A DNA stretch of 64,000 bases from positions 1 to 64,000 of the forward strand of contig JASIRB010004037.1 in NCBI GenBank assembly GCA_030323885.1, in the 5' to 3' direction. Shown here one piece after another: positions 54,149 through 63,274 of the stretch. This DNA is from Branchipolynoe longqiensis. Its lineage: Eukaryota > Annelida > Polychaeta > Phyllodocida > Polynoidae. How positions within the stretch are numbered: position 1 is the stretch's first letter; each line of letters starts with the position of its first letter. Both the position numbers and the translations under genes were made by a program. The notes beneath the pieces are model-generated. The model did no database searches, was not told the origin of the DNA, and worked only from the letters and a program-made list of their open reading frames with translations.

Positions 54149-54450
54149 GCATTGGACGGGGCAACCGTGGTTTGCCCTGTTGAAAAGACTAGCCTTAAGA
54201 AGTCGCACATTTTTGCGGAACCCTCAAAACCTAATTGGGCAAGGACAATTAAGTATAAGTCAAGACATAGACTTGGTCAAAAGCACCCAATTATCGGCAT
54301 TCCTTTTCTGGCCAATGCATTAAAAGGTTATAATTTAAATGATAAAGTATTAAAGTATTTTAATTTCACTTGGAGGGAGTCGACGAAGAAGGCATATAAA
54401 ACTCATTTGAAGAGATGGTCTTTATGGGCATATGAGAGGGATATTCCTGT
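54149..54450 (+). repeat. Direct repeat F2, continuing into the recombinase
   Basis: Identical to F1 and followed by the correct downstream coding sequence (GTTAAACCCGAG), so F2 is the original context on the 3' side. Confidence 0.92.
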
Positions 54451-55285
54451 GTTAAACCCGAGTATTGCTAACGTCCTTGAGTATTTAAGAATGTATTTTG
54501 AACCTGGAATAGGATACGGAGCGATAAATGCGGCCCGGTGTGCATTGAGCCTGATCTTACCAAAATTCCAAGGAGCCAGAATAGGACAGCATTTTTTCGT
54601 AAAATGGTTTTGTAGAAGTTGTTATACGCAGAGACCACCACAACCTCGTTAGTCAGACATTTGGTCGGTGGATAGGGTGTTGATTTGGCTTGAAAATTTG
54701 GGGTCAAATACTAATTTGTCGTTGAAGTTGTTATCCTTGAAACTAACGGTGTTGATTTTGTTGGTATCCTCGCAGAGAGGGCAGACGATCCTAAATTTGC
54801 AGGTAGATAGGATGTTATGTAAAACAGACAGTATTACATTTAGAATGAAGGTGTTACTAAAGCATAACCAGATAGGGCAGCCTCTGGATGCAGTTATGTT
54901 ATTTGCTTATCCTAAGAATAAGAAGTTATGTATTGTCCGTACGTTAACCAGGTATTTGCAACGTACAGAGAAAGTTAGGAGAGGAAGTTCTCAATTGTTA
55001 TTATCCTATATAGCACTGTTTAAGCCGATTTCTAGGGCTACCTTGGCACGGTGGACTTTAAATGCATTGAAGATGGCAGGGATCGATACGGATCGATATA
55101 AGGCACATAGTACAAGGGGTGCAGCTGCTTCGACAGCCAGAGCAATGGGAGCAAGTCTCAATGCAATTATGAGAAATGCATCATGGAAGGATGCGAAGTC
55201 ATTTGCAGTATTTTATAATAAAACGATAGTGGATCCGGGGCAGGCACAAAGGGCGGTCTTAGTGCCAGCCAGTAGGAGAAAGTGA
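54152..55285 (+). pseudogene. Tyrosine recombinase of DIRS-III (one stop)
   Basis: N-terminal DNA-binding domain: IIGIPFLANALKGYNLNDKV, FTWRESTKKAYKTHLKRWSL, SIANVLEYLRMYFEPGIGYG and INAARCALSLILP. One in-frame TAG at 54650-54652, then the catalytic domain continues in the same frame: LLVSSQRGQTILNL (Arg I), KNKKLCIVRTLTRYL, KAHSTRGAAASTARAMG (HxxR) and ASWKDAKSFAVFYNKTI (Tyr). Catalytic residues are complete, so this is the best-preserved recombinase of the window. About 49% of its residues appear shared with DIRS-II by eye; this is an estimate. Confidence 0.88.
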
Positions 55286-55486
55286 AATTAACAGGTTTAA
55301 AGGCTGTTTTGATTAAAAGAATTGACATACAGTTGTTCAAATATGGTAAATTTGGTGTTGGGAAAGGTTGTTACATGACAGGAGGAAATAAAGATGTTGT
55401 GGTTGATGAAGTTATGTACCAGACTTGTGTTAAGTGCTTGTGAGGATTAAGATGAGTTAAGATTCAGAATAATAACTAAGATTACG

Positions 55487-55621
55487 AAATCTCTCCCCTG
55501 GCGGAGGCTTCTGGTATTAGTAGATGTCGTAAGAATATTACAGTTAAACTAGACTTACCTGTAAGTTGACGTATTACTGATTCTTGCGAATCTACCTAAT
55601 ACGAAGACGAGGATCAGGGGC
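55487..55621 (+). repeat. DIRS-III internal complementary region
   Basis: CTCTCCCCTGGCGGAGGCTT to TAGATGTCGTAAGAA complements the left end; TATTACAGTTAAACTAGACT to TACGAAGACGAGGATCAGGGG complements the right extension at 58795-58885. The gypsy-like element begins immediately after the G run. Confidence 0.88.
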
Positions 55622-55912
55622 CCTCCCACCCATGCCATATAGTTCGGTGATTTAAGTAAAAAAAAAATAATACAAATTATGAAGTGTGGGAGCATATTAA
55701 AAGCACCGGATTGTATGGTAGTGGGATGTAGGGGGTGTAAGATATATAAGTATCCGAACGCCCCCCCCCCCCCAATAACAGGACGTGACGTGATCGAAGT
55801 CGAGAACCAATAAAGTCAGTTACCTTACAGAATCCAGTGCGTCGATACAGCTTTACATGGTGTCAGATGTGGGGTCACACTGGAAGGTACAGACAAAGAC
55901 AAAATACAGCCA

Positions 55913-56236
55913 TTGGTAGACGCGTTTGCACGATATTGTGAAGGTAAAACGAATTTGACAGTCATTTGTTACGAGTTCAACTCATTTAATCAGGCAGAAC
56001 AAAGTATGGATTCGTTTATAAGGGAACTTAAACACCGTGTGCAATATTGCTGTTATGAACAATTGGAATCTTCGTTGCTATGTGACAGACTTGTGTGCGG
56101 TGTCACAGATGATATATTGGTACATGGGTCAACAATTGATGAGCATAACTCAAGATTAGAAGCTGTTCTGAAGCGAGCTATTCAAGTAAACCTGAAACTG
56201 AACCCGAAAAGTCAAAGATATGTAGGACAAGTGTAA
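55913..56236 (+). pseudogene. Gag fragment fused to RT tail by deletion
   Basis: The first about 60 residues are a retroelement gag segment (FARYCEGKTNLTVICYEFNS, SMDSFIRELKHRVQYCCYEQ, LLCDRLVCGV). They pass without break into the RT sequence DDILVHGSTIDEHNSRLEAV, which begins at the catalytic Asp-Asp. Roughly 2 kb (rest of gag, protease, most of RT) must be missing. The frame then ends at a small imperfect tandem duplication (ATGTAGGACA twice, 56220-56250). Confidence 0.85.
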
Positions 56237-56307
56237 ATTATGTAGGACATGTTATAACATCCGAATGTATACAACCCAATGCTGACGGAATACAAGCAAT
56301 TGTCGAC

Positions 56308-58203
56308 ATGCCCAGCCCGTCAGACAAACCCGCATTGCAACGGTTCTTAGGAATGATGGGTTATGTACACAAATTTATCCCCAACATGGCGCATATAACA
56401 AAGCCGTTAAGACAAATATTAAAAAACGACATAGCTTGGCACTGGGAAGAGGACCAAGCCTTAGCTTTAAAAAATTTGAAGTATCTATTGACTACCGCAC
56501 CAGTGTTGAGATTCTTCAATAGCATAGAACACATTGTTCTGCAAGTAGACGCATCCAAATTTGGATTGGGTGCCACCTTGTTTCAGGATAAATTACCAGT
56601 GGCTATGGCATCCAAAGCACTAAATAACACCCAAATCAGTTATGCGGTAATAGAAAAAGAGTTATTAGCCATTTGTTTCGGATGCAATAAATTTCACGAT
56701 TATATTTATGGAAACGAAATCACAGTCATTACAGATCATAAACCCTTGGTGGCAATAATGTTGAAACCGGTGCATTCTCTATCAGCAAGAATGCAACGAA
56801 TGCGTATGAGGCTGCAAAATTATAATATTGAAGTACAATATTTGAAGGGTACTGAATTATTCTTTGCAGATACCCTATCAAGAGCCCATACATCAAGTGT
56901 GACCCCTGACGACCTATACGATCGGGAAATATCAGTAGCGTCAATTGGGATTGATCCTGACGTGGTCCAAGCCGTTAAGCGGGAAACAATGTTGGATCCG
57001 ACACTGATAAAAATTAGTGACTTGTCGATACATGGTTGGCCTAGAGAGGGAAAAGCCCTCGACTCAGATGTTCAAATGTTTTTTAGATTTATGGATGAAA
57101 TTACCATGTCTGAAGGGGTACTGTTAAGGGGTTCACAAATTATTATCCCTAAATCGATGCGAACAGACATGTTAAAAAAATTGCATGAAGCTCATTTAGG
57201 TATTATAAAAAGCAAACAATTGGCGAGGGACACTGTGTTCTGGCCAGGGATGATGGGAACATTAGAAGAGACGGTATCCCGATGTACTATTTGCCAAGAG
57301 TGTCGAAAAATGCCAGCGAAAGAACCATTAATCAACCATGTGATAACCGATGTACCATATAATAAAGTTGGAGTTGACTTGTTTCATGTTGGGGATAAGG
57401 ATTACATAGTAATTGTCGATTATTACTCAAAATTCCCCGAAGTTGTCGAATTGTTAGAAACTACAAGTAAGGCTGTTATCAATGTTATGAAGCAAATATT
57501 TAGTAGACATGGCGTTCCAAGATATGTAGTATCGGACAATGGTCCACAATTTTCTAGCAAGGAATTTCATGACTTTGCTGTGTATTATGGGTTTGAGCCA
57601 ATCTTTACTAATCCCATGCACCCGCAAAGTAATGGCCAGGCTGAACGTTCTGTCCAGACCTTCAAGAACATAATAAAAAAATGTCATAAGGATGAAACTG
57701 ATGTTAACATAGCCATGCTCAACTACAGGAACACCTCATTAGAAGGTATAAACGCATCGCCAGCTCAGATGCTGATGCCAAGACGTTTGAGATCTAGGTT
57801 ACCAATATTGAATAATCGCCTAAAAGCTACAATAGAACCATCAATGTCAAGACAATTACAGCATAAGCAACTTATCCAAAAAAGAAATTTTGACAGACAC
57901 GCAGGCAAGGAACATTCATTTTTACAAGTAGGAGACCGAATTAGATACAGAAATTATAATAATGAATGGGAGCTGGGTCACATCGCAGAGACGGGTGGCA
58001 TTAGAAAGAGGGATTACACAATTCGTAATAACAAAGGTAATATGTTAAGGAGAAACAGGAAATTTATTTTCAAATGTCCACAAACAAATGTAGATGAGAA
58101 AATAACAAAGAGGAGTCTAACACCCACAAATAACTCACCTTACACTACGAGATACGGTAGAATTAGTAAGCCTCCGACACGTTTTAACATGAATACAACG
58201 TAG
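56308..58203 (+). CDS. Pol C-terminal part: RT thumb, RNase H, integrase
   Basis: A 631-codon open frame, the longest intact element frame in the window. RT end: SDKPALQRFLGMMGYVHKFI and ITKPLRQILK. RNase H: LQVDASKFGLGATLFQ, SYAVIEKELLAICFG, VITDHKPLVAIM and FFADTLSRAH. Integrase: HHCC zinc finger (LHEAHLGIIKSKQLARDTVFW, CTICQEC) and DDE catalytic core with VGVDLF (D), VVSDNGPQFSSKEF (D) and QSNGQAERSVQTFK (E). C-terminal domain: FLQVGDRIRYRNYNNEWELG. All integrase catalytic residues are present, but the upstream deletion removes the RT palm, so the element cannot move by itself. Confidence 0.93.
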   Translation: MPSPSDKPALQRFLGMMGYVHKFIPNMAHITKPLRQILKNDIAWHWEEDQALALKNLKYLLTTAPVLRFFNSIEHIVLQVDASKFGLGATLFQDKLPVAMASKALNNTQISYAVIEKELLAICFGCNKFHDYIYGNEITVITDHKPLVAIMLKPVHSLSARMQRMRMRLQNYNIEVQYLKGTELFFADTLSRAHTSSVTPDDLYDREISVASIGIDPDVVQAVKRETMLDPTLIKISDLSIHGWPREGKALDSDVQMFFRFMDEITMSEGVLLRGSQIIIPKSMRTDMLKKLHEAHLGIIKSKQLARDTVFWPGMMGTLEETVSRCTICQECRKMPAKEPLINHVITDVPYNKVGVDLFHVGDKDYIVIVDYYSKFPEVVELLETTSKAVINVMKQIFSRHGVPRYVVSDNGPQFSSKEFHDFAVYYGFEPIFTNPMHPQSNGQAERSVQTFKNIIKKCHKDETDVNIAMLNYRNTSLEGINASPAQMLMPRRLRSRLPILNNRLKATIEPSMSRQLQHKQLIQKRNFDRHAGKEHSFLQVGDRIRYRNYNNEWELGHIAETGGIRKRDYTIRNNKGNMLRRNRKFIFKCPQTNVDEKITKRSLTPTNNSPYTTRYGRISKPPTRFNMNTT

Positions 58204-58236
58204 CACTACGTAGAGTGGGTCAAACAAGGAAGGGCC

Positions 58237-58716
58237 GCGTTATGAAATGCATAAGAAAAGGCAACGACGCAAACAGACATAGGATGACGTCACACAGCGC
58301 CAATAGGTCATACAAAGAACGTAGACAATAGGAGACGGTTAAGAATAGACGATCTGAGCAGCACTCACGCATGATTGTTGAGCGGAACGGACGTGTAATC
58401 TAGCATAAAACATCGTATTAAGTAAGTATAGAGACTAAGTAAGCAATACTGTTAGACAGACATCCGATTAAATATCACATTTATTGTATAACATTGCACG
58501 CGAGACATATCACATGTTTGATTTAAGTGTTGTGACGGTAGGGTGTAAGAAATACTACATGAACACATATTGCTGGGTGATAAAAGGGGAAGATGTAAGA
58601 TATGTAAGTATCCGAACGCCCCCTCCCCCCCCAATAACAGGACGTGACGTGATCGAAGTCGAGAACCAATAAAGTCAGTTACCATACAGAATCCAGTGCG
58701 TCGATACATCTTTACA
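58237..58716 (+). repeat. 3' LTR of gypsy-like element
   Basis: Right boundary fixed by comparison with the 5' LTR end (ATACATCTTTACA against ATACAGCTTTACA). The left boundary is approximate. Contains AATAAAGTCAGTT, a likely polyadenylation signal, at 58668-58680. Confidence 0.65.
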
Positions 58717-58767
58717 GGGGGGTTATTTGCTTAGTTATTATTCCTCATACTACGAATGCTGACTGGG

Positions 58768-58885
58768 ATCGACTAGCGCGGACTACTTGTACCTCTCTCC
58801 CCTGATCCTCGTCTTCGTATTAGGTAGATTCGCAAGAATCTAAGTAATATGTCAACTTACAGGTAAGTCTAGTTTAACTGTAATA
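58768..58885 (+). repeat. DIRS-III right inverted repeat and extension
   Basis: GACTGGGATCGACTAGCGCG to TACCTCTCTCCCC inverts the left inner end; TGATCCTCGTCTTCGTATTA to AGTCTAGTTTAACTGTAATA is the right extension paired with 55540-55621. Confidence 0.88.
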
Positions 58886-59105
58886 TAACATGCCACATAT
58901 CACATGCCACATATCATATGTCAGATGCCACATGCCACATTGTATGCTGCATGCCACATATTGCATGTCACATATTGCATGCCACATAGTGCATGCCGCA
59001 TATTGCATGCCGCATATTGCATGCCGCATGTCGCATACCACACGTCGCATGTTGCATACCACATGTCGCAATTTGCATACCGCATGCCACCTATCTCATG
59101 CCACA
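58886..59105. repeat. CATATCACATGC satellite, right part
   Basis: Continuation of the array at 45907-46239 (ACATGCCACATATCACATGC and variants). Confidence 0.9.
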
Positions 59106-59132
59106 CAACGCGTTAATGGAACCTCGGCTTTA

Positions 59133-59926
59133 GGCCGGGCGCTAACTGGGCCGATTAAGACGCCCGACAGTCTGTCTGCTGCTTGACAACAACCAACAAA
59201 ATGGCGGCAAACCGGAGCATCAAGCCGTCTTTGTTAATGCGGTCAGACAGGGAAAGTAGAGCTTATTACAGATTGCTGTCTGCTTTAAGCTGTCACTTTT
59301 GTCAACCCAATTAAAGCCGACTGTCGGGCCGACTGTTTGCACTGTGAGTGCTGTACGTCGGGCCTGTGTGTGCAGCCGTAATCCTGTATGTGGGGTAAGG
59401 GTGCAGGGTTCTCACATTTCATCTGGTGACTGACCCGAACTGACTGCTTTGTCAGGTGTGTCGGGTCTATTCACTATTCAGTGTGAGCACTTACGGTCAG
59501 TTACCGACAGTCGGGTCCGATCAGGGCAGTCGAGCCGGTTAACGCCGGTCTTTAGAAATCGGGTCGGACAATTTGGCTGGCACACTGCAATTCGTGTCTG
59601 CAGCCATTCCAGTAAGGGAGAAACTGGGGTTTTGGATCCTAGCAATAGCTAAGGCCATATCAGGATTGTGACGATGCGCAATCCTGATAAATATATAGTT
59701 TTGCCTCACTAGAATGCAATGTACGACTCCGAATGTATCATAGCTCACTATCCTACTCACATGATTGACTAGCTTGACATATTCACTAGCTCACCTCAGA
59801 TAATACCTAATGATATTGGACGAACGTCATAAACACTTACTTACTCTCCTTAGTTTCTCCCGCAACCCTGATCCTGAGACAGGGCTGCTAAACAACTCAT
59901 TAGAAAGAGTTAACTTTCTTAGACTG

Positions 59927-59929
<3 letters not shown>
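59133..59929. other. Spacer with CGACAGTCGGG motifs and SINE remnant
   Basis: GACAGTCGGG or its complement recurs about five times between 59150 and 59520, suggesting a decayed palindromic element. 59632-59740 resembles the 3' part of SINE A on the minus strand. No gene. Confidence 0.4.

Positions 59930-59962
<33 letters not shown>
59930..59962. repeat. Poly-T tract (33 bp)
   Basis: Could be the poly-A tail of a minus-strand retrosequence to its right (59963 onward), but no coding remnant of a source gene was recognised there. Confidence 0.8.
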
Positions 59963-59964
<2 letters not shown>

Positions 59965-60117
59965 GTGAGTCCCGAATGTGTCGGGTAAAGTCAGAAGTTC
60001 TCGGGCGTTCCTGGTTTTGCCGTTTTTGGAAAGCTGCGCCGCTAATTTGAAGGTGAACGTGGTATTTTGTGGGATCCGCGCGTGGGTTGGTGAGAGGGGG
60101 TGGAGGACTGGGAGGCC

Positions 60118-60140
60118 GGGGGGGGGGGGGGGGGGGGGGG
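60118..60140. repeat. Poly-G tract (23 bp)
   Basis: Uninterrupted G run; its true length is unreliable in most sequencing methods. Confidence 0.85.
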
Positions 60141-60181
60141 ATACAAAAGGAACAATTGGGGGCGCCGCTGCACGGCCAAGA

Positions 60182-60884
60182 GGGCTTGTAGGTTATCGTC
60201 CGTACATTCACTCCACCAACCGCAACAAGTGCCCAGCAGTACCCCCTGCCAAAATATAAGCGGTAGTAATTACTGCCTTCACGCCATGTAATCTGCTTGT
60301 TTGTTGGGGTTTTACGTGCTAGCAAAGATCTAAGGTCATATCAGGACTGATCACGAGTGCTGCACACTCATGGTGGCTTCATATGCTGGCCTGCTGGCAT
60401 AATGACTTGATATCCCACTGAGTATGTTTATCCGGACACGGAGCCAACCAATCTTGGTAATGCGGATTAACAGGCAAGGCAGCAACACATTATATGTCAA
60501 ATTTAGTAAGTCTTTGGGTTGACTCAGCTAGTGGTTGATCCCAGGACCTCCTCCATTGGAAGTGAGTGCTCTACCCAGTTGGCGACCGGACATTGTGGCT
60601 GAATCAATAGAGCGCAGCGAAGTAAGATCGTGAGTTTGAATCCCCGCCGAATCAAACCAATGTCCTACAAAATGTATACTTGTCACTGTCTAGCCTGGCA
60701 CTCAGCATTACTAGGATAGGGAAATGACTGGCTAGCTTAGTATCATGATGATGTGATTGAGTGGGATATTGGTTCATGGTGTCTGTGGCCTGATCTCCCA
60801 GTGTGACATCACTATAAAGTAACCATGAGTGCGAATTGTTACACGAGTGCGAACTGTATCCATCCTGATACGACGGTACATGTT
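60182..60884. repeat. 703 bp tandem duplication, unit 1
   Basis: Contains a minus-strand SINE A (60300-60590; TTTTACGTGCTAGCAAAGAT at left) overlapping head to head with a plus-strand SINE A (60582-60884; GTGAGTTTGAATCCCCGCCG B-box). The second unit follows directly with only one difference that I noticed (TAGGTTATC against TACGTTATC). Confidence 0.92.
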
Positions 60885-61587
60885 GGGCTTGTACGTTATC
60901 GTCCGTACATTCACTCCACCAACCGCAACAAGTGCCCAGCAGTACCCCCTGCCAAAATATAAGCGGTAGTAATTACTGCCTTCACGCCATGTAATCTGCT
61001 TGTTTGTTGGGGTTTTACGTGCTAGCAAAGATCTAAGGTCATATCAGGACTGATCACGAGTGCTGCACACTCATGGTGGCTTCATATGCTGGCCTGCTGG
61101 CATAATGACTTGATATCCCACTGAGTATGTTTATCCGGACACGGAGCCAACCAATCTTGGTAATGCGGATTAACAGGCAAGGCAGCAACACATTATATGT
61201 CAAATTTAGTAAGTCTTTGGGTTGACTCAGCTAGTGGTTGATCCCAGGACCTCCTCCATTGGAAGTGAGTGCTCTACCCAGTTGGCGACCGGACATTGTG
61301 GCTGAATCAATAGAGCGCAGCGAAGTAAGATCGTGAGTTTGAATCCCCGCCGAATCAAACCAATGTCCTACAAAATGTATACTTGTCACTGTCTAGCCTG
61401 GCACTCAGCATTACTAGGATAGGGAAATGACTGGCTAGCTTAGTATCATGATGATGTGATTGAGTGGGATATTGGTTCATGGTGTCTGTGGCCTGATCTC
61501 CCAGTGTGACATCACTATAAAGTAACCATGAGTGCGAATTGTTACACGAGTGCGAACTGTATCCATCCTGATACGACGGTACATGTT
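60885..61587. repeat. 703 bp tandem duplication, unit 2
   Basis: Repeat of 60182-60884 at a constant offset of 703 bp. The downstream SINE tail (GTTAGGACGTGAACCCCCAA) is present only after this unit, so the duplication started within the SINE tail (ATGTT). Confidence 0.92.
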
Positions 61588-61829
61588 GTTAGGACGTGAA
61601 CCCCCAACAAATAGTCCACCAGTTGCCATCCCGTGGTTGCGCTGTCGTCTACTCACAGTTCATATTGCTGCGAGTTCTGGTTTGTTTCAGTTAGCACTTA
61701 TGTGGAGTATACTTTGTTTGTTTAGGCTTGCGCGCACGTGTGTGTTGTTTTGTTAAGGTTTCTCTGAAATGTTTGCAAAAGCACAAATGGTATGTGGATG
61801 AGTTCCGCTTGGCTGGTTGCGAAATTTGT

Positions 61830-62515
61830 ATGTAGTGAGTGTGCATGTGTGAAGTCCTGCGTGGTGGAATGTGTGAGTGAGTGAGTGGGCGAGTGAGTGG
61901 GGAAATGTATGTGTGTGAGAGCGTGATAGTGTGTGAGTGCATGTGTGTAAGTATGTGAGGGGATATGTGAGAGAATGTAAGAGAGCTGTGCGAGATAGAG
62001 TGTGAGGGAGTGTGTGAGGGTGAGGGTGTGGGAGAGAGTGTGTGAGGGTGATGGTGTGTGAGGGTTAAAGTGTGTGTGAGGGTTTAAGTGTGTGTGAGGG
62101 TGAAAGTGCGTGTGACGGTGAAGGTGTGTGTGGTGGTGAAAGTGTGTGATGGTGAAGTGTTGTGATGGTGAAAGTGTGTGTGATGGTGAAAGTGTGTGTG
62201 ATGGTGCAAGGGTGTGTGATGGTGCAAGTGTGTGTGATGGTGCAAGTGTGTGTGATGGTGCAAGTGTGTGATGGTGCAAGTGTGTGTGATGGTGAAAGTG
62301 TGTGTGACGGTGAAAGTGTGTGTGACGGTGAAAGTGTGTGTGAGGGTGATTGTGGGTGTGGGTGAGTGTGTGAGGGTGATTGTGGGTGTGGGTGAGTGTG
62401 TGTGAGGGTGATTGTGGGTGTGGGAGTATGTGGGTGTGTGACTGTACGTGCGTGACTGCGTGTGTGTGAGTGTGTATGAGAGTGGTGTGCGTGTGGCCGA
62501 ATGTGTGTGTGTGTG
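61830..62515. repeat. GTGTGTGATGGTGAAA minisatellite
   Basis: GT-rich 14-18 bp units: GTGTGTGATGGTGCAA, GTGTGTGACGGTGAAA and GTGTGTGAGGGTGATT, with a decaying GAGTGAGTGT left edge. Open frames on both strands are compositional. Confidence 0.93.
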
Positions 62516-62535
62516 GTGCGTTTGGCTCTGATTGG

Positions 62536-62586
62536 TTAGTTGTTGGAGTTTATGTCCTGTCAACATTTAAGGTCATATCAGGACGC
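62536..62586 (-). mobile_element. SINE family A, 3' fragment
   Basis: TTGGTTAGTTGTTGGAGTTT and ACATTTAAGGTCATATCAGG match the tail of the family on the minus strand. Confidence 0.6.
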
Positions 62587-62631
62587 CGCGTGTGGTTATA
62601 GATTGGTGGAGTTGGGAGAGCGCATATCCTG

Positions 62632-62690
62632 AGTGAGTGAGTGAGTGAGTGAGTGAGTGAGTGAGTGAGTGAGTGAGTGAGTGAGTGAGT
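62632..62690. repeat. (GAGT)n microsatellite
   Basis: About 14 perfect GAGT units. Confidence 0.95.
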
Positions 62691-63187
62691 ATGTGTGTGT
62701 GAAATGGTGCACGTGTGTCTGGTTATCAGAGTGTACGTGCCGGGTGATCCGGGAGGTGCTGGACCAAGGTGTGTAGCTGCAGCGAGACTATACTTGTATA
62801 GTGTGTAGGGTGTGTTTGGGGTGTGTGTGTGCAGGGGATCACATGTAACACCTCATGGACCGCCCCTCACACCCACCCACACCCCCTCACCCACACACCG
62901 CACGCAGCCCGGCACGCCTTCTGAACATTTGGGTCTCGGAAACAAAACGCGACCCTACCCTGCTCCTGTCGCCCTCTGGTGGCAGGCAGGCACACCTCTC
63001 CTGCATGCCCCGGGACCCCGCCTCACTCCCCTCCCTACCCTCTTACGCTTGTTACACACGCCCACTGGGGGACTATTATTATACATACACCCACTCCCTT
63101 TACAATACCCGCATTCCCATAATGAACAAAAATCTACTCTGCGAAGTATGCGTGTGACCTATTCCCCAGTTTGTAACTTCCTTGCAA
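62691..63187. other. Spacer with CTCF-like motif
   Basis: CA/CCC-rich unassigned sequence. On the minus strand CCACCAGAGGGCGA at 62969-62982 matches the CTCF core at 13 of 14 positions. Confidence 0.35.
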
Positions 63188-63274
63188 TTTCTCAGTTTGT
63201 GGACTATTCTTCCTCACTTTGTGATCTACTATTCCTCAGTTTGTGGTCTATTCTTCCTCACTTTGTGATCTACT
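63188..63274. repeat. Short tandem repeat, about 45 bp unit
   Basis: CAGTTTGTGG.CTATTCTTCC with TCACTTTGTGATCTACTA occurs twice, up to the edge of LINE copy 3. Confidence 0.8.

Larger units (their letters stand above)
55622..58716 (+). mobile_element. Ty3/gypsy-like LTR element with internal deletion
   Basis: The 5' LTR end (about 55735-55857: GATATATAAGTATCCGAACG, AATAACAGGACGTGACGTGA, GAGAACCAATAAAGTCAGTT, ..CTTTACA) matches the end of the 3' LTR (58594-58716). A primer-binding-site-like TGGTGTCAGATGTGGGG follows at 55858. The 3' LTR probably starts near 58237 after a purine-rich AAGGAAGGG tract. Upstream of about 55735 the 5' LTR does not match the 3' LTR and appears replaced or truncated. 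GGGG flanks both sides but a true target duplication is uncertain. The TGGTGTCAGA-type primer site suggests a Mag-like lineage (inference). Confidence 0.82.
46240..58885 (+). mobile_element. DIRS-III: DIRS retrotransposon with nested insertions
   Basis: Left end 46240-46320, leader, gag-like (split by LINE copy 2 and the assembly gap), RT-RNase H-methylase-like, tyrosine recombinase, internal complementary region 55487-55621 followed directly by a gypsy-like insertion, then the right inverted repeat and extension 58768-58885. Same satellite on both outer sides and no evident target duplication. Without the LINE, the gypsy element and the rearrangement, the core would be about 6 kb, similar to DIRS-II. 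RT keeps YIDD, but the frames have shifts and stops. Confidence 0.88.
45687..59129. mobile_element. Possible TTA-flanked inverted-repeat element enclosing satellite and DIRS-III
   Basis: Left end AGCCGCGATTCCATTAACGC and right end GCGTTAATGGAACCTCGGCT are inverted with two mismatches; TTA flanks both (45684-45686, 59130-59132). Without DIRS-III it would be about 800 bp and mostly satellite. A Harbinger-like non-autonomous element carrying satellite DNA is a reasonable reading. Confidence 0.5.
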
